Assembly (NCBI RefSeq): GCF_007556585.1
Contig: NZ_VJNA01000001.1
Span: 104,201-168,200, forward strand
Origin: Tepidimonas aquatica
Lineage (GTDB): Bacteria > Pseudomonadota > Gammaproteobacteria > Burkholderiales > Burkholderiaceae_C
Length of the DNA: 64,000 bases
Direction of reading: 5' to 3'
Position numbers and translations under genes: made by a program. The notes beneath the pieces were generated by a model. The model did no database searches. It was not told where the DNA came from and saw only the letters and a program-made list of their open reading frames with translations. Positions 56,679 to 64,000 of the stretch are shown piece by piece (the stretch's first letter is position 1; every line of letters starts with the position of its first letter).

Positions 56679-57965
56679 TCACGCCAGCATGTCCGCCCAG
56701 ATGTTGCGCGCCCAGGCGAGCGCGTAGCGGCCTTCCAGCTCGCTGGCGCGCGCCGACAGACCACCGGAGCCGGGCACCGGCAGCATGGTCTTCTTCTCGG
56801 GGTCGTAGCGGTGCACGCTGGCGACGTGCACCACGTCCTCGTCGGTGACGAAGCTGTAGCAGGTGTTGGCGTACAGCGGCGTGGCCGGCGGCTCCTTGCC
56901 CATCAGCAGGTTGACGATGGCCGCCGCACAGGTCTTGCCATGCTGGTTGGCCATGTGGCCGGACTTGGGCATGGCCGGCGCGATCTGGATCGCGTCACCC
57001 AACACGTGCACATTCTTGACGGCCTTGGACTCGAAGGTCAGGAAGTCCACGTCGCACCAGCGCTTGTTGGCGGTGGCCAAGCCGGCTTGCACCGCGATGT
57101 CGCCCGCGCGCATGGTGGGCAGGACGTTGGCCACGGCCGCCGTGAAATCTTCGTTGAACTCGAACTTGAGGGTGTTGGTGGCCGCATCGACGTCCACGAC
57201 GCGGTGCTTCGGGCGGTACTCGATGATGCCTTTGTAGTGCTCGTCCCAGGCTTTGAGGAACAATGCCTTCTTGGACTGAATGTCGTCGTTGGCGTCGAAA
57301 ATGATGACCTTGCTCTTCGGCTTGGCCTTCTTGAAGTAGTGCGCCACCATGCAGGCGCGCTCGTAAGGCCCCGGTGGGCAGCGGAACGGCACCTGCGGAA
57401 TCGACAGCGCGTACACGCCGCCGTCGGGCATGGCTTCGAGCTGCTTGCGCAGCGCCACCGTTTGCGGGCCGGCTTCCCAGGCGTGCAGCACCTTGTCCTG
57501 CGCGCCGGGCTTGCCCATGCCGGGCAGGGTCTCCCACATGAAACCGATCCCCGGCGACACGATCAGGCGGTCGTACTTGAGCTCGCCGCCGCTGGCCAGC
57601 TTGACCACGCGCTTGTCGGGGTCGATGGCGGTGGCGCGGTCACGCACGATCTTGACGCCGTGGCGCTTTTCCAGGTTGTCGTATGGGATCGTGATGTCTT
57701 CGATTGTTTTGATGCCGCCGATGACCAGGTTGGAAATCGGGCATGAGATGAAATTGGCGTTGGGCTCGATCAGCGTGACCTGCACCTTGCCTTCGGAGAA
57801 CAGGCGCGTGTATTTGGCCGCGGTGGCGCCGGCGTAGCCGCCGCCGATGACGACGACGTGCGGGCCACTGGCCGACCCGGTGGTGGCGCAACCCGAAAGC
57901 AGTCCCAGCGAACCCAAGGCCGAACCGGCGGCGACGGTGGTGACGAATTGGCGACGTTGCATCAT
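56679..57965 (-). CDS. fccB: Flavocytochrome c sulfide dehydrogenase, flavoprotein subunit (FccB/SoxF)
   Basis: A 428-residue periplasmic FAD protein that oxidises sulfide to sulfur or polysulfide and passes electrons to a cytochrome c subunit. It starts with a Tat signal (QRRQFVTTVAAGSALGSLGLLSGC), then the FAD motif VVVIGGGYAGATAAKY. Cys in FISCPISN and in LYANTCYSFV are the candidates for the redox disulfide of FccB. The C-terminal FCSD-specific domain is present (GGLSARASELEGRYALAWARNIWADML). It lies 16 bp after the cytochrome subunit gene. Confidence 0.93.
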   Translation of the reverse strand: MMQRRQFVTTVAAGSALGSLGLLSGCATTGSASGPHVVVIGGGYAGATAAKYTRLFSEGKVQVTLIEPNANFISCPISNLVIGGIKTIEDITIPYDNLEKRHGVKIVRDRATAIDPDKRVVKLASGGELKYDRLIVSPGIGFMWETLPGMGKPGAQDKVLHAWEAGPQTVALRKQLEAMPDGGVYALSIPQVPFRCPPGPYERACMVAHYFKKAKPKSKVIIFDANDDIQSKKALFLKAWDEHYKGIIEYRPKHRVVDVDAATNTLKFEFNEDFTAAVANVLPTMRAGDIAVQAGLATANKRWCDVDFLTFESKAVKNVHVLGDAIQIAPAMPKSGHMANQHGKTCAAAIVNLLMGKEPPATPLYANTCYSFVTDEDVVHVASVHRYDPEKKTMLPVPGSGGLSARASELEGRYALAWARNIWADMLA

Positions 57966-57981
57966 GGCGTGGACTCCCGGG

Positions 57982-58281
57982 TTACTTTTTCTGGGCGGCG
58001 AAGTACGCGGCGATGGCGCGCAGCTCGTCGTCGCTGTAGCCTTTGGTCAGCTGGTGCATGATGGTGGCGGGTTTGCGACCGGCCTTGAAGTCCAGCAGCT
58101 TTTGCGTCAAGTCATCTTTGTCCTTGCCTGCCAGGGCTTCCATGCCCGGCTGCGCGTGGCCATTGGTGCCGTGGCAGTTGGCACAGGCCGCGGCCCAGAC
58201 CTTGACCTGGTCGACCGCGTGGGCCGACACGGCAGCAGCGCTCAGCAGCGTGGCGGTGAGTGCATAGCGTATGGTTTTCAT
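57982..58281 (-). CDS. fccA: Cytochrome c subunit of sulfide dehydrogenase (FccA/SoxE-like)
   Basis: A 99-residue periplasmic monoheme cytochrome: signal peptide MKTIRYALTATLLSAAAVSAHA, heme site C33-x2-C36-H37 (CANCH) and a distal Met candidate (IMHQLTKGYSDDELRAIAAYF). It is first in an operon with fccB. Classical FccA is diheme; this short form is like SoxE. The 200 bp upstream, to ftsY, hold its promoter; I see no clear -35/-10 there. Confidence 0.9.
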   Translation of the reverse strand: MKTIRYALTATLLSAAAVSAHAVDQVKVWAAACANCHGTNGHAQPGMEALAGKDKDDLTQKLLDFKAGRKPATIMHQLTKGYSDDELRAIAAYFAAQKK

Positions 58282-58481
58282 GCGTGTGACGCTCCTCGCT
58301 GGGGTTGGGGGTGGGGCTCTGGATGGGGGCGCATCGAGCTAACTGTTTTTATCACGATGTGCTGATATTTGGAATCAGGGTTTTGCGGGGGCAGCACCCC
58401 TTGGCCACACGGGGGATGATAGTGTGCCCCGTACCGGGGCGCGATCGGGATAAACCCCGAGCGGCGGTGGCGGGGCGCATC

Positions 58482-59642
58482 TTACGCCAGCAACGCCTGA
58501 GCGAACTCGCGCGCATCAAACGGTTGCAGGTCTTCCAGTCGCTCACCCACGCCGATAAAGTACACGGGCAGGGTGCGCCGCTGCTCGCGCGCCCACTGCG
58601 CGATCGCGCACAGCACGCCGCCCTTGGCGGTGCCATCCAACTTGGTGACGATCAGGCCGGTGAGCTGCAGCGCGGCGTCGAACGCCTTGACCTGCGCCAG
58701 CGCGTTTTGGCCGGTGTTGCCGTCAATGACCAGCAGCACCTCGTGCGGCGCGCCGGTCTGCGCCTTGGCCACGACCCGCTTGACCTTGCGCAGCTCCTCC
58801 ATCAGGTGCAGTTGCGTGGGCAGGCGCCCGGCGGTGTCGACGATGACGACGTCTTTACCGCGCGCGCGCCCGGCGCTGACGGCGTCGAACGCCACCGCCG
58901 CCGGGTCACCGCCCTCCTGCGCCACGATGTCCACCCCGTTGCGCTCGGCCCAGGTGCCCAGTTGCTCGCGCGCGGCGGCGCGGAAGGTGTCGGCGGCGGC
59001 CAGCAGCACCGTGGCGCCGTGCTGCGCCAAATGCCAGGTCAGCTTGCCGATGGTGGTGGTCTTGCCTGCACCGTTGACGCCGGCCACCATCCACACCGTG
59101 GGGCCGTCGACCTGGGCGCCGACCTCCAGCGGCTTTTGCAGCGGCGCCAGCCACTCGGTCAGCGCGTCCGCCAGCAGCGTGCGAACCTGCGCGGCGTCGG
59201 TGGCACCGGCCGCCTTGACTCGGTGCTTGAGATCTTGCAGCAAGTGCTGCGTGGCCTGCGTGCCGGCGTCGGCCAGCAGCAGCGCGGTCTCCAGCTCCTC
59301 GTACAGCGCGTCGTCGATGCGCGCGCCGACGAACACCGCCGTCAGCGCCGAGCCGGTTTTGCGCAGCCCGTCGCGCAAGCGTGTCAACCAACCTTGGCGC
59401 GTGGCGGTGCTGGCGTTGGGGGCTGCGGCCGGTGCGGCATCACCCGCCGGCGCCGCTACAGGTGCGGCGTCGCCCACCGGCACCGCCACCGGCGCCGCCG
59501 TCGCGGCCGGTGGGGTGGGCGACGGGGCCGGGGCCGCGGCGGGTTCAGGCACCGTGGTGGCGGGCGCGTCGCTCGCTGCTGGCGCGGCGGGGGCCGGGGG
59601 CTTGTCGCCACCGAAGAACTTTTCTTTCAAAAATCGAAACAT
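58482..59642 (-). CDS. ftsY: Signal recognition particle receptor FtsY
   Basis: A 386-residue SRP GTPase that docks ribosome-SRP complexes at the inner membrane. After a short MFRFLKEKFFGG amphipathic start the A domain is an Ala/Pro-rich stretch of about 70 residues, not the acidic one of E. coli. The NG domain follows: helical N, G1 GVNGAGKTTTIGKL, DTAGRLPTQLHLMEEL, TKLDGTAKGG and the closing GVGERLEDLQPFDAREFA. It is divergent from the M16 protease pair, with the usual rsmD neighbour beyond. Confidence 0.96.
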   Translation of the reverse strand: MFRFLKEKFFGGDKPPAPAAPAASDAPATTVPEPAAAPAPSPTPPAATAAPVAVPVGDAAPVAAPAGDAAPAAAPNASTATRQGWLTRLRDGLRKTGSALTAVFVGARIDDALYEELETALLLADAGTQATQHLLQDLKHRVKAAGATDAAQVRTLLADALTEWLAPLQKPLEVGAQVDGPTVWMVAGVNGAGKTTTIGKLTWHLAQHGATVLLAAADTFRAAAREQLGTWAERNGVDIVAQEGGDPAAVAFDAVSAGRARGKDVVIVDTAGRLPTQLHLMEELRKVKRVVAKAQTGAPHEVLLVIDGNTGQNALAQVKAFDAALQLTGLIVTKLDGTAKGGVLCAIAQWAREQRRTLPVYFIGVGERLEDLQPFDAREFAQALLA

Positions 59643-59655
59643 AAGTGGCACTGCC

Positions 59656-59661
59656 TACAAT
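59656..59661 (+). promoter_or_regulatory. Probable -10 box of the M16 protease operon
   Basis: TACAAT in GCCTACAATGACC lies only 13 bp upstream of the ATG at 59674. If it is used, the leader is very short and translation nearly leaderless. The context matches the TACAAT upstream of metH2. Confidence 0.4.
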
Positions 59662-59673
59662 GACCACCATTCT

Positions 59674-61110
59674 ATGAAAGAGTCGAACCCGATACGACCA
59701 CACCGGCGCATTGGCATCTGCATCCGGTTAGGGGCCGCCGCACTGGCCACGGCGGTCATCGGTTGCCTGCCCCCCGCGTGGGCGGCCGGCGCCGCGCCGA
59801 CGGCTCCCACCGTCCAGCCGACCCGCCTGCATACCGCCACCCTGTCCAATGGCCTGACCGTCATCGTGCAGCCTGACCGGCGCGCCCCCACCGCGGTGAT
59901 GATGCTGTGGCTGCGCGTGGGCGCAATGGACGAAAGCGACCGCGAAGCGGGCGTGGCGCATGTGCTGGAGCACATGATGTTCAAAGGCACCCCGCGGCTG
60001 GCCGAAGGGGAATATTCGCGCCGCGTGGCGGCGATGGGAGGGCGCGACAACGCCTTCACCAGCCGCGACGTCACCGTCTACCACGTGCAGGTGCCGGCCG
60101 ACGCCCTGCGCGAGGCCATGGCGTTGGAGGCCGAGCGTTTTGCCCACAACGCCTGGACTGCCGAGACGCTGCAGCGCGAGCTGGCCGTCATCCGCGAGGA
60201 GCGGCGCCAGCGCATCGAAGACGAGCCTCAGGCGCGTTTTTACGAGCAATTCATGGCCACCGCGCTGCTGGCGCACCCGTACCGGCGCCCGGTGATCGGC
60301 TGGATGGCCAACCTGGAGGCGCTGAACGCGGCCACCGTGCGCGGGTTCTACCAACGCTGGTACGCGCCCAACAACGCCGCGTTGGTGGTGGTGGGCGATG
60401 TGCAGCCGCAGCAGGTGGTGGCGTGGGCCCAACAAACCTTTGGTGCGCTGCCGGTGCGCGTGCTGCCGGCGCGCGTGCCTGAGGCCGAGCCGCCGCAACG
60501 CGGCCTGCGCCGGCTGCAATGGCACGACCGCGTGCGCCACGCCAGCGTGCTGCTGGGCTGGCGCGTGCCGCGGCTGCGGCATACCGACGATGCCAGCCCC
60601 GAGGCGCACGATGCCCTGGCGCTGGCGCTGCTGGCCGGGGTGCTGGATGGGCACAGCGCGGCACGGCTGGAGCGCACCCTGGTGCGCACGGCCGACCCCT
60701 CGGCGCGCCTGGCCGATGCCGTCAGCGCCGGCTACGACCTGGCGGCGCGTGGCCCGACGCTGTTTATGGTGTCGGCCACCGTGCGTCCCGGGGTGGCGCC
60801 GCAGCAGGTCGAGCAGGCGCTGCGAGCCGAAATCGAGCGTATCGCGCGCGAGGGCGTCAGCCCCGCCGAACTGGACCGCGTGCGCAACCAATGGGCGGCG
60901 CAGCAGGTGTTTGCGCTCGATTCGCCGTTTGCCCAAGCGCGCGAGCTGGGTGAGCACTGGTCGCTGCAGTGGCCACTGGACGCTTCGGCGCGGCTGCTGC
61001 AGCGTATGCAAACCATCACCCCCGACGACGTGCAACGGGTGGCGCAGCGCTACTTTGGCGACGCCACGCTGACCGCCGGTTGGCTGCTGCCGCAGGAGGA
61101 GCCGCGATGA
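59674..61110 (+). CDS. M16B zinc peptidase, catalytic subunit
   Basis: A 478-residue periplasmic or membrane-attached insulinase-family protease. A hydrophobic export segment (LGAAALATAVIGCLPPAWA) is followed by an M16 core with the inverted zinc motif H96-V-L-E99-H100 in AHVLEHMMFKGTP and a downstream LEAERFAHNAW for the third ligand. The C-terminal inactive half has GLLGWRVPRL-like residues. It is translationally coupled (ATGA) to a second M16 gene lacking the motif, the usual heterodimer of YmxG-type pairs. A possible lipobox Cys (IGC) is present. Confidence 0.92.
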   Translation: MKESNPIRPHRRIGICIRLGAAALATAVIGCLPPAWAAGAAPTAPTVQPTRLHTATLSNGLTVIVQPDRRAPTAVMMLWLRVGAMDESDREAGVAHVLEHMMFKGTPRLAEGEYSRRVAAMGGRDNAFTSRDVTVYHVQVPADALREAMALEAERFAHNAWTAETLQRELAVIREERRQRIEDEPQARFYEQFMATALLAHPYRRPVIGWMANLEALNAATVRGFYQRWYAPNNAALVVVGDVQPQQVVAWAQQTFGALPVRVLPARVPEAEPPQRGLRRLQWHDRVRHASVLLGWRVPRLRHTDDASPEAHDALALALLAGVLDGHSAARLERTLVRTADPSARLADAVSAGYDLAARGPTLFMVSATVRPGVAPQQVEQALRAEIERIAREGVSPAELDRVRNQWAAQQVFALDSPFAQARELGEHWSLQWPLDASARLLQRMQTITPDDVQRVAQRYFGDATLTAGWLLPQEEPR

Positions 61111-62459
61111 GCGCCCGGCAACGTGGATGGCGGGCCGCCTGCTTTGCCTGGCTGGGCGCGTGGCTGGCGGCGCTGGTCGGCGTGGCGCAGGCTGCGCCGG
61201 CCATCGAGCATTGGACGCGGCCCGACGGTGCGCGCGTGTACCTGGTGCACACCGATGCGGTGCCGATGCTGGACGTGCGACTGGAGTTCGACGGTGGTAG
61301 CCGCCGCGACCCTGCTGCGCAGGCGGGGCTGGCCGCCGCGACGGCGCTGATGCTGGGCAAAGGCACGCTGCCGTGGGGTCAGGCCCCGGCACGCGACGAG
61401 GAAGCGCTGGCCGACGCCTGGGCCGACCTCGGCGCCCAGTGGTCGGCCACCGCGACGCTGGACCGCTTCAGCATCGCGCTGCGCACGTTGACGCGCCCGG
61501 ACGTGCTGCAGCCGGCGGTGGCGCTGCTGGCGCAGCAGTTGGCGGCACCGGCGTTTGACGACGCCATCTGGCAGCGCGAGCGCCAGCGCCTGGTGGCCGC
61601 CTGGCAGCAGGCCCAGACCCAGCCGGACACGCGCGCGCAGCGCCTGTACGCCGACGCCGTTTACCGTGGACACCCGTACGGGCGCGAGGCCACGCCGCAG
61701 ACCTGGGCGGCTATCGACGGCGCGGCCATGCGGGCGTTTTGGCAGCGGCACGCGCGGGCCTGCGACGCGCGCTTGACGCTGGTGGGCGCGCTGCCGCGGC
61801 CGCAGGCCGACGCCCTGGCCGACACGCTGCTGGCGGGCCTGACCGCGCACGGCTGCGCGCCGCTGCCGCCGGTGCCGGAGGTGGAGCCGCTGGCGCAAGC
61901 CACCCAAGTGCGCGAACCGTTTGCGGGTGCGGCCCAGGCGCAGATCCTGATCGGCCAGCCCGGCGTGGCGCGGCGCGACCCGGACCATCTGGCGCTGCAG
62001 GTCGCCAACCACGTGGTGGGCGGTGGCGGGTTTACCTCGCGCCTGATGCGGGAGCTGCGCGAGCGCCGTGGCCTGACCTACGGTGTGTACAGCTACCTGC
62101 TGGCCGGGCGCCATGCCGGTGCGTGGACCGTTGGCATGCAAACCAAGCCCGAGCAGGCCGACCAAGCCGTGGCGCTGATCCACGACGTGCTGCAGCGCTA
62201 TACCCGTGAAGGCCCCACCGAGCAAGAGCTTGCCGAGGCCAAGCGCAGCCTGGTGCTGGGCCACGCGCTCAAGCTCGACACCAACCGCAAGATTGCCGAC
62301 CAGGTGGCCGCGCTGGCGTGGAACGACCTGCCGCTGGATGAGCTCAGCACATGGCCGGCGCGTGTGCAGGCGCTGACGCGCGAGCAGGTGATGCAGGCGT
62401 GGCGGCGCGTGATCGACCCGCAGCGCCTGGTGACGGTGGTGGTGGGGGCGGCGCCGTGA
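61107..62459 (+). CDS. M16B peptidase-like partner, non-catalytic
   Basis: A 450-residue M16 homologue with signal peptide (WLGAWLAALVGVAQAA). At the place of HxxEH it reads AATALMLGKGT, so zinc binding is lost. The C-terminal half retains the R/Y substrate-positioning residues (LRERRGLTYGVYSYLLAGR). It forms the heterodimer with the preceding catalytic protein. Its stop overlaps rsmD as GTGA. Confidence 0.92.
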   Translation: MSARQRGWRAACFAWLGAWLAALVGVAQAAPAIEHWTRPDGARVYLVHTDAVPMLDVRLEFDGGSRRDPAAQAGLAAATALMLGKGTLPWGQAPARDEEALADAWADLGAQWSATATLDRFSIALRTLTRPDVLQPAVALLAQQLAAPAFDDAIWQRERQRLVAAWQQAQTQPDTRAQRLYADAVYRGHPYGREATPQTWAAIDGAAMRAFWQRHARACDARLTLVGALPRPQADALADTLLAGLTAHGCAPLPPVPEVEPLAQATQVREPFAGAAQAQILIGQPGVARRDPDHLALQVANHVVGGGGFTSRLMRELRERRGLTYGVYSYLLAGRHAGAWTVGMQTKPEQADQAVALIHDVLQRYTREGPTEQELAEAKRSLVLGHALKLDTNRKIADQVAALAWNDLPLDELSTWPARVQALTREQVMQAWRRVIDPQRLVTVVVGAAP

Positions 62460-63067
62460 CGGCGCCCAACCCGGCCCGCCGCAGCGGCCCGCCGGGCGAG
62501 GTGCGCATCATTGGCGGGCGCTGGCGCCGCAGCCGCTTGCCGGTGCTGGCGTTGCCGGGCTTGCGCCCCACACCCGACCGCGTGCGCGAGACGCTGTTCA
62601 ACTGGCTGGGGCAGGATTTGCACGGCTGGCGCTGCGTCGATGCCTTTGCTGGCAGCGGCGCGTTGGGTCTGGAGGCGGCTTCACGTGGCGCGGCGCCGGT
62701 GGTGCTGATCGAGCGCGACGCGGCGCTGCTGCGCACGTTGCGGCAGCACGTGCAGCGCCTGCAGGGCGCGGCCGACGTGGTGCAGTTGCGCGCCGGTGAT
62801 GCTCTGGCGCAGATGGCGGCGCTGCCCGCCGCGGTGTGGGACTTGGTGATGCTGGACCCACCGTTCGACGGCGGCGCGGCGCTGTTCGAAGCGGCGCTGG
62901 CCCAGGCGCGGCGGCTGGTGCGGCCGCGTGGCTGGACCTACTTGGAAGCGCCCCAGCCCTGGGACGACGTGGCGCTGGCCGCGCTCGGCTGGCAGGCGCA
63001 CCGCCGGCTCCAAGCCGGCCAGGTGCACGCCCATCTGCTGCGCGCGGCGGATAATGCGGCCCCATGA
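62456..63067 (+). CDS. rsmD: 16S rRNA (guanine-966-N2)-methyltransferase RsmD
   Basis: A 203-residue Rossmann-fold enzyme. Motifs: VRIIGGRWRRSRLPVL, LRPTPDRVRETLFNWL, SAM motif DAFAGSGALGLEAASRGA and the catalytic DPPF. The start is GTG at 62456, overlapping the stop of the M16 partner (GTGA); no ATG is suitably placed. The stop overlaps coaD as ATGA. Confidence 0.95.
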   Translation: MTAPNPARRSGPPGEVRIIGGRWRRSRLPVLALPGLRPTPDRVRETLFNWLGQDLHGWRCVDAFAGSGALGLEAASRGAAPVVLIERDAALLRTLRQHVQRLQGAADVVQLRAGDALAQMAALPAAVWDLVMLDPPFDGGAALFEAALAQARRLVRPRGWTYLEAPQPWDDVALAALGWQAHRRLQAGQVHAHLLRAADNAAP

Positions 63068-63567
63068 ACGCTGCAACGCCCAACCCCCGTGTGGCCGTCA
63101 CCAGCGGCACGTTCGACCCCATCACGCTCGGGCACGAGGACGTGATCCGGCGCGCGGCCGAGCGCTTCGAGCGCCTGATCGTGGCGGTGGCCATTGCCCA
63201 CCACAAAAAGACACTGCTGAGTCTGGACGAGCGCCTGAGCCTGGCGCGCGAGGTGCTGCGCGACTGCCCCAACGTGCAGGTGCTGCCGGTCGACGGGCTG
63301 ATCATGGACTTTTGCCGCCAGCAGGGGGCGGCCACCGTCGTGCGCGGCATCCGCAACGTCACCGACTTCGACTACGAAGCGCAGATGGCGGCGATGAACG
63401 CCAAGCTTGCCCCTGAGGTGCACACGGTCTTCCTGCTGCCGCAGCCGGCGTTGCAGTGCATTTCGGGCACATTGGTGCGTGAAATCGCGCGGCTGGGCGG
63501 CGACGTCAGCCAAATGGTCAGCCCAGTGGTGGCTGAGCGCCTGCGCCAGGCCTGCGCGCGTACCTGA
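63064..63567 (+). CDS. coaD: Phosphopantetheine adenylyltransferase
   Basis: A 167-residue enzyme, penultimate step of coenzyme A synthesis. The nucleotidyltransferase motif is SGTFDPITLGHEDVI, with RGIRNVTDFDYEAQMAAMN and the second motif ISGTLVREIARLGGDV. The ATG overlaps the rsmD stop (ATGA), the usual gene pair. A ferredoxin gene follows after 24 bp. Confidence 0.97.
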   Translation: MNAATPNPRVAVTSGTFDPITLGHEDVIRRAAERFERLIVAVAIAHHKKTLLSLDERLSLAREVLRDCPNVQVLPVDGLIMDFCRQQGAATVVRGIRNVTDFDYEAQMAAMNAKLAPEVHTVFLLPQPALQCISGTLVREIARLGGDVSQMVSPVVAERLRQACART

Positions 63568-63840
<273 letters not shown>

Positions 63841-63875
63841 GCGCCCGCCGCAGGGGGGGGACGCTGTTCACCCTA

Positions 63876-64000
63876 GGGCCTGTTAACACTACGTGCTAAC
63901 ATACTGCGCATGGAACTTACGCCTGCGCAATTCGCGCGTATCGAGGATTGCCTGCCGCGGCAGCGGGGCAATGTGTCGCTGGACAACCTTCAAGTGCTCA
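63876..64000 (+). mobile_element. Start of an IS5-family insertion sequence (runs off the window)
   Basis: After a CTAG at 63873-63876, the target type of IS5 elements, lies the likely left end GGGCCTGTTAACAC. GTTAACAC (63882-63889) and GTGCTAAC (63893-63900) form an imperfect palindrome, then the transposase ATG. The right end is outside the window. It is inserted 36 bp after the ferredoxin gene. Confidence 0.7.
63910..64000 (+). CDS. IS5-family transposase, N-terminal fragment
   Basis: The ATG at 63910 opens MELTPAQFARIEDCLPRQRG, then NVSLDNLQVL to the window edge, 30 codons. This matches the N-terminal helix of DDE transposases of the IS5 family (consensus near MELTxxQxxRIxxxLPxQRGNVxxDNLxVL). 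The DDE residues are beyond the window, so activity cannot be judged. Confidence 0.8.
   Translation, partial: MELTPAQFARIEDCLPRQRGNVSLDNLQVL

Overview
The window reads as gene-dense, high-GC betaproteobacterial chromosome. From about position 4,534 to the end it looks like one Burkholderiales (Comamonadaceae-like) genome. The ScpA/DUF3460/NadB block, a split-type MetH, DUF3422, the MreBCD-PBP2 block and the flavocytochrome c/cytochrome c4 genes all fit that group. A thermophilic, sulfur-oxidising Tepidimonas-like organism is my guess, not something the sequence proves. Codon choice there is dominated by CTG/TTG leucine and many TTT/TTG codons, and neighbouring genes often overlap as ATGA or GTGA.

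The first ~4.5 kb has a different flavour, with more CTC leucine and different spacing habits. It holds a truncated ExaC/AldB-type aldehyde dehydrogenase, its divergent AcoR-like sigma-54 activator with a near-perfect -24/-12 promoter and operator-like inverted repeats, and parB preceded by only the last ~33 codons of parA. The parA fragment stops abruptly beside the 3' end of fnr. I read this as a junction between two genomes: an assembly chimera most likely, or a real recombination scar.

Layout after the junction: fnr and hemN are divergent, with a perfect FNR box between them; then a TauE/SafE-like membrane protein. A minus-strand block follows (EamA transporter, nadB, scpA, DUF3460, SulP permease, metG). 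Next come apbC, galE and the C-terminal part of a split methionine synthase (metH2), then an orphan GspE/PilB-like ATPase with a four-fold 30-residue c-di-GMP-type repeat, and comM. glnK-amtB has a sigma-54 promoter and ends in a strong terminator. After a TSUP permease comes the cell-shape operon mreBCD-mrdA (minus strand), then gatC-gatA-gatB interrupted by a small DUF4160/DUF2442 gene pair. A DUF4124 gene with a frameshift, pyrE, crcB, a cytosolic 5'-nucleotidase, an RsmI-like methylase and maf are on the minus strand.

From 40.1 to 46.3 kb six plus-strand genes are packed almost without spacers: Rieske protein, SppA-like protease, FAD monooxygenase, a Bug solute-binding protein, an archaeal-type nucleotide phosphorylase and a divergent PRPP synthetase. 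Then come an antiporter, msrA, an AEC permease, a TM2-like protein, a GNAT acetyltransferase and the ribosomal operon rpsP-rimM-trmD-rplS. A PAS/CZB protein whose GGDEF and most of EAL are deleted follows, then DUF3422, cytochrome c4, fccAB-type sulfide dehydrogenase, ftsY, an active/inactive M16 protease pair, rsmD, coaD, a YfhL-type ferredoxin, and the first ~125 bp of an IS5-family element running off the end.

No tRNA, rRNA, CRISPR array, prophage or recognised defence island was seen. No stretch longer than about 300 bp is without a gene. The best candidates for something new are the DUF4160/DUF2442 insertion inside the gat genes, the nucleotide phosphorylase/PRPP synthetase operon, and the deleted EAL protein with a retained CZB-like tail.
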